Positions 57,076 to 64,000 of a stretch of 64,000 nt of DNA are shown piece after piece. The translations under genes were made by a program, and so were the position numbers. The notes beneath the pieces are model-generated. The model had not been told where the DNA came from and searched no databases. It saw nothing but the letters and a program-made list of their open reading frames with translations. The stretch's first letter is position 1. Every line of letters starts with the position of its first letter. Source of the stretch: Myxococcales bacterium (lineage in GTDB: Bacteria; Myxococcota_A; Polyangia; Haliangiales; Haliangiaceae); NCBI GenBank assembly GCA_016720595.1, contig JADKKI010000040.1, positions 1 to 64,000 on the forward strand. The letters are read 5' to 3'.

Positions 57076-58515
57076 GTGACCGCCGTGCTGATCGCACTGG
57101 CCGACGTGGGGCCAGCCGTTCAGCTCGAGGAACAGCTCAACCAGGCCGGCATCAAGGCGCGCTGGGACATCACCCAGGCGGACGGTCCGCTCGGCGGCAA
57201 CTCCGCCGCCGTCGTCCTCGTCGATGCGGATCATCTCGGGGCCAAGCTCGCGGCCGTCTCCGCGCTGTGGCGCGATCAACCAAACGTTCCGGGCGTCGTC
57301 GCCCTCGGCTCGTCCACGGTCGCACGCGCGCAAGCACCGGTGGCGCGGACCACGCTGGTCGCGCCGACCGCGAAGATCACGACGCTCGTCGCGGCGATCC
57401 ACGAGGCGGCCAAGCTCCGTCTCGCATCGGACATGCGGTGGCCCGTGCTGCGCGCCGCGGTGGGCCTCCCGCCCGTTCCGGATGCCCCGATCGCCTGGCA
57501 ATCCACACTCGCCGCGGCCCGCAAGGTCGATCTCGAGATCCCTCGCTCGGCCCTGCGCTGGAAGGTGGCCCACTACGCCACCCCGACCACCAGGCTCGCG
57601 GAGCTCCGCGAGGAGCGCCTGTTGACCGTGCCCGAGCTCGAGGCCGCCGCGAAGCTCGACGGTACGACCACCGTGAAGCGGCTCGTCAACGCAGGTCCCC
57701 TCGATCCGCAGCAGACCGCGCGCTTCTTGTGGACGCTCGGCTCGATGGGCGCCCTCGAGTTCACGCCCGAGGTTCGAGATCTCGCCACCGGACCGCGCCG
57801 CATGCTCCACGACATGCGCACGCACCTGCGGGCCCGCTCGCGACGCCTCGAGCGCAGCACGTTCTACGATGTGCTCGAGCTGACCCCGCAAGCGGAGTAC
57901 CCGGAGATCGAGGACGCATACCGGCTGGTCGGCCTGCGGTACGCACCGAACGTCCTCGCCGAGTACGACCTCTCGGAGCTCCAGCCGGAGATCCAGCCGA
58001 TGTGGGAGCTCGTCGAGAAGGCGCGGTCCGTCCTGGTGGACCACGCCGCGCGCGGCCGCTATCACGACTGGCTCCGCGAGAAGCTCCCTGCCCTGCGAAC
58101 GGTGTGGGCGATCGACGCGAGCATGGTCTCCGCGGCAGCGACGGCGTTCGCCCGCGGCCAGGCCGCGCTCGGTGCAGGCGATGTCCACAAGGCGATGAGC
58201 GAGCTCGCCGTGGCGTGCCGGAAGTTTCCCGGGCAGCCCGAGTACGAGGCGAACTTCGCCTGGGCACGCTACCGGGTGCAGGTCGCCTCGGGGCGCGATC
58301 GCGTGGAGGCCGCCGTCGCCGAGCGCCAGGCGGTCGAAGATCTCATGATGGGATGCAGGCCGTGGCCGAAGGCGCTGGTCGCGCTCTCCCTGCTGTGTGC
58401 CGCCTCGGGCGACGCCGACGCCGCCCGCTGGCACCTCCACATCGCGTTGCAGACCGACCCGACCGTGCCCGCCGCCGCGCAGCTCGCGCAGCGTCTCGGC
58501 ATGCGGCGCTACTGA
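57076..58515 (+). CDS. Degenerate receiver/J-domain/TPR protein
   Basis: The 479-aa protein begins with a receiver-like domain (VLIALADVGPAVQLEEQL, AAVVLVDADHLG, VVALGSS) and then a DUF4388-like helical part (LRWKVAHYATPTTRLAELREERLLTVPELEAAAKLDG). A J-domain-like helix pair follows (RSTFYDVLELTPQAEYPEIEDAYRLVGLRYAPN, RYHDWLREKL) in which the HPD motif is replaced by YAPN. TPR-like helices end it (FARGQAALGAGDVHKAMSELAVACRKFPGQPEYEANFAWARYRV). It would not stimulate DnaK without HPD. No membrane segment. It precedes a Ser/Thr kinase and a sigma-54 activator, so a signalling role is plausible. Confidence 0.78.
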   Translation: MTAVLIALADVGPAVQLEEQLNQAGIKARWDITQADGPLGGNSAAVVLVDADHLGAKLAAVSALWRDQPNVPGVVALGSSTVARAQAPVARTTLVAPTAKITTLVAAIHEAAKLRLASDMRWPVLRAAVGLPPVPDAPIAWQSTLAAARKVDLEIPRSALRWKVAHYATPTTRLAELREERLLTVPELEAAAKLDGTTTVKRLVNAGPLDPQQTARFLWTLGSMGALEFTPEVRDLATGPRRMLHDMRTHLRARSRRLERSTFYDVLELTPQAEYPEIEDAYRLVGLRYAPNVLAEYDLSELQPEIQPMWELVEKARSVLVDHAARGRYHDWLREKLPALRTVWAIDASMVSAAATAFARGQAALGAGDVHKAMSELAVACRKFPGQPEYEANFAWARYRVQVASGRDRVEAAVAERQAVEDLMMGCRPWPKALVALSLLCAASGDADAARWHLHIALQTDPTVPAAAQLAQRLGMRRY

Positions 58516-58630
58516 CGACGTCAGGCACCTCGTAGCGCTTCGAGGTCGCGTCGAACATCCCACGAGTCTCCGCATCTTCGAGCGCGGCGCCTCGCTCAGG
58601 TGGGGATTGCGGCGCGCGCGGCGGTTCCAC

Positions 58631-58636
58631 CATACT
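58631..58636 (+). promoter_or_regulatory. Possible -10 box (CATACT) for the kinase gene
   Basis: CATACT ends 8 nt before the GTG at 58645. It lacks the first T of the usual box, so support is weaker. Confidence 0.3.
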
Positions 58637-58644
58637 AGCGGCGC

Positions 58645-61500
58645 GTGAGCCAGCGGGACATCGCCACCGTTCCCGAGACGGACGCCGAGACCGCGGCGAC
58701 GCTCCCCTCGCGCCTGGGCCGCTTCGAGATCGTGAGGAGGCTGGGCGCCGGCGGGATGGGCGTGGTGTTCGAGGGTCGCGATGCGCTGCTCGGTCGCCGG
58801 GTCGCACTCAAGCTCCTGCATCCGTCGCGGCCGGGTGGGCAGCTCGCGCCAGCACGCCTGCTCCGCGAGGCGCAGGCGCTCGCACGGCTCACGCATCCGA
58901 ATGTCGTCACCGTGTTCGAGGTCGGGCTCGCCGGCGAGAACCCGTTCATCGCGATGGAGCTGGTCCAGGGTGTCACCCTGCACGAGTGGATGCGCGAGCC
59001 ACGAGAGTGGCGCGCCGTGCTCGACATCTTCATCTCGGTGGGTCGTGGGCTCGCGGCGGTCCACGAGCTCGGGTTGGTGCATCGCGACTTCAAGCCCTCG
59101 AACGTTCTCGTCGATGCGCGCGGCGTTCCCAAGCTCGGCGACTTCGGTCTCGTCGGTGTGAGCGACGAGTTCGAGGAGGAGGAGCGGAAGGTGCGGGAGC
59201 AGGTGAAGAAGCAGCGGGAGCAGGTCCGGACGCTTCGGAACGGGCAGGAGCAGGAGCCGCGCGAGGCAGTCGGGGAGCAGGAGACGATGGAGGCTCCCTC
59301 CGGGTCTGCCGGATCTGGTGGAGAGAAGCTGACCGAGACCGGCGGTGTGATGGGTACGCCCGCATACATGGCGCCGGAGCAGGCCGCCGGGATCCCGGTC
59401 GATGCACGTGCGGATCAATACAGCTTCGCGAAGACGCTGCGAGAGGCGCTCCGGGATCCACTGCCCCCGGCACTCGAGACCGTCCTTGCGCGCGCCCTGT
59501 CCCTCGATCCCAACGATCGCTTCGCGACGATGGAGCCTCTCCTCGACGAGCTCGAGCGTATCCGCCGAGGCAACCGGCGACGCTGGATCGCGCTCGGCGC
59601 GACGACGGCGGTTGTAGCTGCGGTGGCCGTTGCGTGGGGCTTCGGTCGCGCGCAGGCCACCACCGATGCCCCATGCCCCCGACCGACCGAGCGGGTCGGC
59701 GCCGTGTGGGGCACGACCCGGCGCGCCGCGCTCGAAGCGCACCTCGGAGCGATCGACACGTTGTTCGGACGCCAGCGGTTCGCCGCCGCCGCGACCGTGT
59801 TCGATCGCGGCGCCGCGCGGTGGATGGACCTCCATGTCGACGCGTGCCAGCTCTCGCATGAGGGGCGCCAGTCCGATGCGCTGCTCGATCGCCGGATGGC
59901 TTGCCTCGATCGCTCACTGTTCGAGATCGACGAGACCGTCGGTCTCATCGAGCGCGCCTCGAATCCGACCACACTCGACGAGGCGATGCGCGCGGTCGTG
60001 GGGCTTCCGACCCTCGACGAGTGCGCCGACGTCGCAGCCCTGACCGAGAAGCTGCCGCGCCCGACAAACCCCTTGCAGCGGACGGAGGCAGACTCGATCG
60101 AGCGCGAGGCCGTCGACATCGACGTCGCGCTCCGCACTGGCGGTACACGCACCGGCGTGATCGAGCGGGCGCGTGCTGCGGTCGCCCGGGCTCGCTTGCT
60201 GGCATATCCCGAGACGCTCGCCCGCTCGCTCGGCAGCCTCGCGGCGATCCAGCTCGAGGACGAGGACGGTGCAGCGGCGATCGAGACGCTGCGCGAGGCG
60301 ATCACGGCGGCCTCCGCGGCACACGACGATCGCGCGGTCGCCGAGCTGTGGTCGAAGCTGTTGATCGCATTCGTGCAACAGAAGCGAGCGAGCGAGGCGA
60401 ACACGCTGGTGCCCGCGGCTGAGGCTGCGCTCGCACGGATCACCGCCCCGATCGAGATGAAGGTGCGCCTGCTCGACAGCAGGGCCCAGGTCGCGAGCGC
60501 CAGTGGGGACGTCCCGCATGCGCAACAGCTGCTGGCCGAGGCGATGAAGCTCCTCGATCAGGGAGGTGCCGCCGCCCCCCAGTCCCCTCTCGTCCCGCTC
60601 CTGCTCGCGATCCGGCGGCGAACCGCGGCGACGTACGCGGCGGCCGACGAGTGGCCGCGCATGGTGGACGAGTACCGCGCGATCATCCCGCTCACCAACG
60701 CCCAGTTCGGACCCGATCACCCGGTCGTGCTCCAGAGCCACTTCAACCTGGGCGTGGCCCTCCGCCACGTGCGCGACAACGAGGCCGCGCTCGTCGAGTT
60801 TCGAGAGGCCGCACGGATCGGGGAGGCGCGGCTCGCACCCTCACCCAACCTCGCCGGGCTGATCGACGCGGTGGGCACCACGCTGATCCTGTTGCGGCGC
60901 TTCGACGAGGCGCAGGCCTACCTCGAGAAATCGCTCGCGATGGCGCGCGCGACGATGCCGGCCGGCGACGTGCGCCTGGCGGGTCAGATCGGCAACCTCG
61001 GCTCGGTGCTGATCGCGGCGAGGCGCTACGACGAGGCACAACGGGCGTTCGAGGAGCAGCTCGCCATCTACGAGAAGAACGGGCTCGCGAGCCAGGTGAA
61101 CACGGCGAATGTTCTCTTCAACATCGCCAACACCCACTACCTGAAGAAGCATTGCGAGAATGCGTGGGCACCGCTCGAGCGGGCGTTGACGATCTATCAG
61201 ACGATCAACGAGAAAGATCACTACGACATCGACGGCACGTTCAACCTCCTCTCGCAGTGTCAGTATCAGACGAAGCAATGGGCCCCTGCCCTGCGCACCG
61301 CGGACCGCCTGCTCGGAACGGTAGGGATCGATCCCACGTTCCACGCTGCCGCACGGTTCACGCACGCTCGCGCGCGTGCCGCGACTGGCGACGTCGCAGG
61401 TGGACAGGTGGAGGCCCGGGAGGCGCGCGCCGAGATGCTCAAGCTGGCGGGTGCGGAGGAGGCGATCGCGGAGGTCGACGCATGGCTGGCCCGGCTGTAA
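58645..61500 (+). CDS. Ser/Thr protein kinase with membrane helix and TPR-rich C-terminus
   Basis: The 951-aa protein has a kinase domain (residues about 25-305: GAGGMGVVFEG glycine loop, VALKLL, HRDFKPSNVLV catalytic loop, DFGLVGV, MGTPAYMAPEQ). The domain contains an acidic/basic insertion after DFG (EEEERKVREQVKKQREQ). A membrane helix follows at about 315-340 (WIALGATTAVVAAVAVAWGFG), then a long C-terminal TPR array (YDEAQRAFEEQLAIYEKNG, CENAWAPLERALTIYQ) outside the cytoplasm. The activation segment looks complete. The layout (kinase-TM-TPR) is common in myxobacteria. The sigma-54 activator gene begins 20 bp downstream, suggesting a signalling link. Confidence 0.92.
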   Translation: MSQRDIATVPETDAETAATLPSRLGRFEIVRRLGAGGMGVVFEGRDALLGRRVALKLLHPSRPGGQLAPARLLREAQALARLTHPNVVTVFEVGLAGENPFIAMELVQGVTLHEWMREPREWRAVLDIFISVGRGLAAVHELGLVHRDFKPSNVLVDARGVPKLGDFGLVGVSDEFEEEERKVREQVKKQREQVRTLRNGQEQEPREAVGEQETMEAPSGSAGSGGEKLTETGGVMGTPAYMAPEQAAGIPVDARADQYSFAKTLREALRDPLPPALETVLARALSLDPNDRFATMEPLLDELERIRRGNRRRWIALGATTAVVAAVAVAWGFGRAQATTDAPCPRPTERVGAVWGTTRRAALEAHLGAIDTLFGRQRFAAAATVFDRGAARWMDLHVDACQLSHEGRQSDALLDRRMACLDRSLFEIDETVGLIERASNPTTLDEAMRAVVGLPTLDECADVAALTEKLPRPTNPLQRTEADSIEREAVDIDVALRTGGTRTGVIERARAAVARARLLAYPETLARSLGSLAAIQLEDEDGAAAIETLREAITAASAAHDDRAVAELWSKLLIAFVQQKRASEANTLVPAAEAALARITAPIEMKVRLLDSRAQVASASGDVPHAQQLLAEAMKLLDQGGAAAPQSPLVPLLLAIRRRTAATYAAADEWPRMVDEYRAIIPLTNAQFGPDHPVVLQSHFNLGVALRHVRDNEAALVEFREAARIGEARLAPSPNLAGLIDAVGTTLILLRRFDEAQAYLEKSLAMARATMPAGDVRLAGQIGNLGSVLIAARRYDEAQRAFEEQLAIYEKNGLASQVNTANVLFNIANTHYLKKHCENAWAPLERALTIYQTINEKDHYDIDGTFNLLSQCQYQTKQWAPALRTADRLLGTVGIDPTFHAAARFTHARARAATGDVAGGQVEAREARAEMLKLAGAEEAIAEVDAWLARL

Positions 61501-61506
61501 CCCGGC

Positions 61507-61512
61507 TATAGT
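61507..61512 (+). promoter_or_regulatory. -10 box (TATAGT) for the sigma-54 activator gene
   Basis: TATAGT ends 7 nt before the GTG at 61520, in the 19-bp gap after the kinase gene. It favours this start over frames reading from within the kinase gene. Confidence 0.55.
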
Positions 61513-61519
61513 CGCGGTC

Positions 61520-63010
<1,491 letters not shown>

Positions 63011-63022
63011 CCGAAACTGCGT

Positions 63023-63047
63023 CGAGGCACCTTTGCAGGGTGCCTCG
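63023..63047. terminator. Bidirectional hairpin between convergent genes
   Basis: CGAGGCACC (63023-63031) and GGTGCCTCG (63039-63047) form a 9-bp perfect stem with a 7-nt loop in the 116-bp gap between the activator stop and the YegP gene stop. No T-run follows on either strand. Confidence 0.6.
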
Positions 63048-63126
63048 TGCGCAACAGACCAGGAGCGAGTCGGGAGCCGTCTTCGTGAACTCTTTGGCGG
63101 AGCCGGCGAGGACGCTTCGAGGACGC

Positions 63127-63903
63127 TTAGAGGACGGTGATCGTGGGGAGGAACGACTGCATCGACGAGATGGCCGACTGCGCCGCCGCCTTGGTGGTGT
63201 ACTGCTGGCTGGTGCCGATGATCTGGCCGTTCTGCGCCGTCAGGTTGAAGTAGAAGCCACCCGCGGAGTTCTGCTTGACCGCGTAGTTGGCCGACTCCGT
63301 GCCCTCGGCCTGGACCGCGAAGGCGCCGTTGAACGCGGCGGCCTCGGTGGTGTACTGCTCCGACGACAGGACGATCTGGCCGTTCTTCGCGAACAGGTTG
63401 AAGCGGAACTTGCTGGTCGCCTCGTTGAACATCACCTCGACGCGGGCGCCGGTGGTGTTCGCGGCCTGCTTGTCGAGGTAGCTGTTGGTCGCCTTGACCG
63501 ACGAGGTGACCGCGCGGGTCGCGTTCGACTTGGTGGAGTAGACCTGCGAGAACGCGATCGACTCGCCGTTGCCGGCCTTGAGGTGGAGGTTGTAGCCGGT
63601 CGCCGTCTTGTTGACCGCGTACTGCGCCGGGTCGACGCCGTTCTCGAGCACCGAGAGCGCGCCGTTGATGGCGCCGGTGCGCGACGTGTACGCCTCGGAG
63701 GTCAGGAGGATCGCGCCGTTGCCGCTCTTCAGGTGGAAGTGCCACTGGCCATCAGTCGCCTGCCAGAACGCGAGCTTGCCGGCCGAAGCGGCCTCGCCGT
63801 CGATCTCGCTGTCCTCGTCCGCGCCGACAGAGGCGCAGCCGACGGTGGCGACGGTGGAGAGGGAGAGGACGAGAGCGGCGATAAGCGAGTTGATGTTGCG
63901 CAT
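63127..63903 (-). CDS. Lipoprotein with four YegP/DUF1508 repeats
   Basis: A lipoprotein signal (SLSTVATVGC) is followed by about 25 acidic residues and four YegP (DUF1508) modules: WHFHLKSGNGAILLTSEAYTSRTGAINGALSVLENG, GYNLHLKAGNGESIAFSQVYSTKSNATRAVTSS, FRFNLFAKNGQIVLSSEQYTTEAAAFNGAFAVQ and FYFNLTAQNGQIIGTSQQYTTKAAAQSAISSMQ. Each has the beta-beta-beta-alpha F-L-A-NG-ss-Y pattern. Cytoplasmic family members have one or two copies; four on an exported lipoprotein are less common. Function is unknown; the modules can pair into a double-unit fold. The base usage is less GC-biased than neighbours' at third positions in parts. The last 97 bp of the window show nothing clear. Confidence 0.9.
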   Translation of the reverse strand: MRNINSLIAALVLSLSTVATVGCASVGADEDSEIDGEAASAGKLAFWQATDGQWHFHLKSGNGAILLTSEAYTSRTGAINGALSVLENGVDPAQYAVNKTATGYNLHLKAGNGESIAFSQVYSTKSNATRAVTSSVKATNSYLDKQAANTTGARVEVMFNEATSKFRFNLFAKNGQIVLSSEQYTTEAAAFNGAFAVQAEGTESANYAVKQNSAGGFYFNLTAQNGQIIGTSQQYTTKAAAQSAISSMQSFLPTITVL

Positions 63904-64000
63904 GTTGATGACCGCAACAAATACAAGCTTCGGGCCACCTGTAGGTGCTCCTACCTACTTGAAATCATTCACTGGCTAGTCGAGTTTCCATGTCGTATGA

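Noticed and set aside
56797..59859. 1020-codon minus-strand frame
   Set aside because: Antisense to three good plus-strand genes.

Overview
The window is about 64 kb of very GC-rich DNA with dense coding on both strands. Several traits point to a myxobacterium (Myxococcota, probably the Haliangiales/Kofleriaceae side). There are many lipoproteins and Cys-rich secreted proteins, two secreted proteins with MYXO-CTERM-like tails, two Hanks-type Ser/Thr kinases, two sigma-54 activators (one with an FHA domain), DUF4388/PilZ/TPR proteins, a SCE4755-like LPMO-fold protein and a retraction ATPase PilT. I assign this from gene content only; no rRNA, tRNA or CRISPR array was seen.

Layout. 1-3.3 kb (minus): four small overlapping genes of unknown function, including a frameshifted HD-domain protein, then a single-domain HUH (Y1) transposase. 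3.35-4.19 kb: non-coding and repeat-rich (heptamer tandem array, 41-bp perfect inverted repeat, 74-bp duplication). 4.2-8.8 kb (minus): three secreted lipoproteins ending with a GH31 glycosidase. 8.9-16.7 kb: a Ser/Thr kinase divergent from a hydrolase/SirB1/Fe-S run, an LPMO-like protein, a frameshifted lipoprotein, MOSC and GST genes. 16.7-21.5 kb: an FHA-GAF-AAA+ sigma-54 activator divergent from a DUF4388/TolA-like repeat protein. 21.5-37.1 kb: pyrE, gshA, a PilZ protein, alaS, pilT with an outer-membrane-like partner, and a zinc-ribbon/tandem-receiver pair. 37.1-40.5 kb: about 1.9 kb of non-coding repeat modules with a 23-C tract, a DUF222-type HNH endonuclease gene, then a 12-bp-periodic repeat. 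40.5-50.5 kb: lipid kinase followed by recC-recB-recD, with an imperfect inverted repeat inserted between recB and recD. 50.6-64 kb: Uma2 protein, a 62-aa Cys protein, GIDE-like protein, M1 peptidase, plant-type FabI, a metzincin-like protein lacking its first His, an HSL-type hydrolase, a degenerate J-domain/TPR protein, a Ser/Thr kinase-TPR protein, a sigma-54 activator and a YegP-repeat lipoprotein.

How it is expressed. Many genes have a TANNNT box ending only 6-9 nt before the start codon and no Shine-Dalgarno, which suggests leaderless transcripts. A smaller set has strong AGGAGG-type sites. Downstream genes in operons often start inside the upstream stop (ATGA/GTGA). Convergent genes frequently end 1-10 bp apart.

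Cautions. Four reading frames look shifted by one base (near 940, 2003, 13965 and 20395). Three of these lie in short homopolymers or internal repeats. Together with the poly-C block at 37.1 kb, this leaves open whether they are real mutations or sequence errors. Long antisense ORFs are a by-product of GC-rich codon use and were not annotated.
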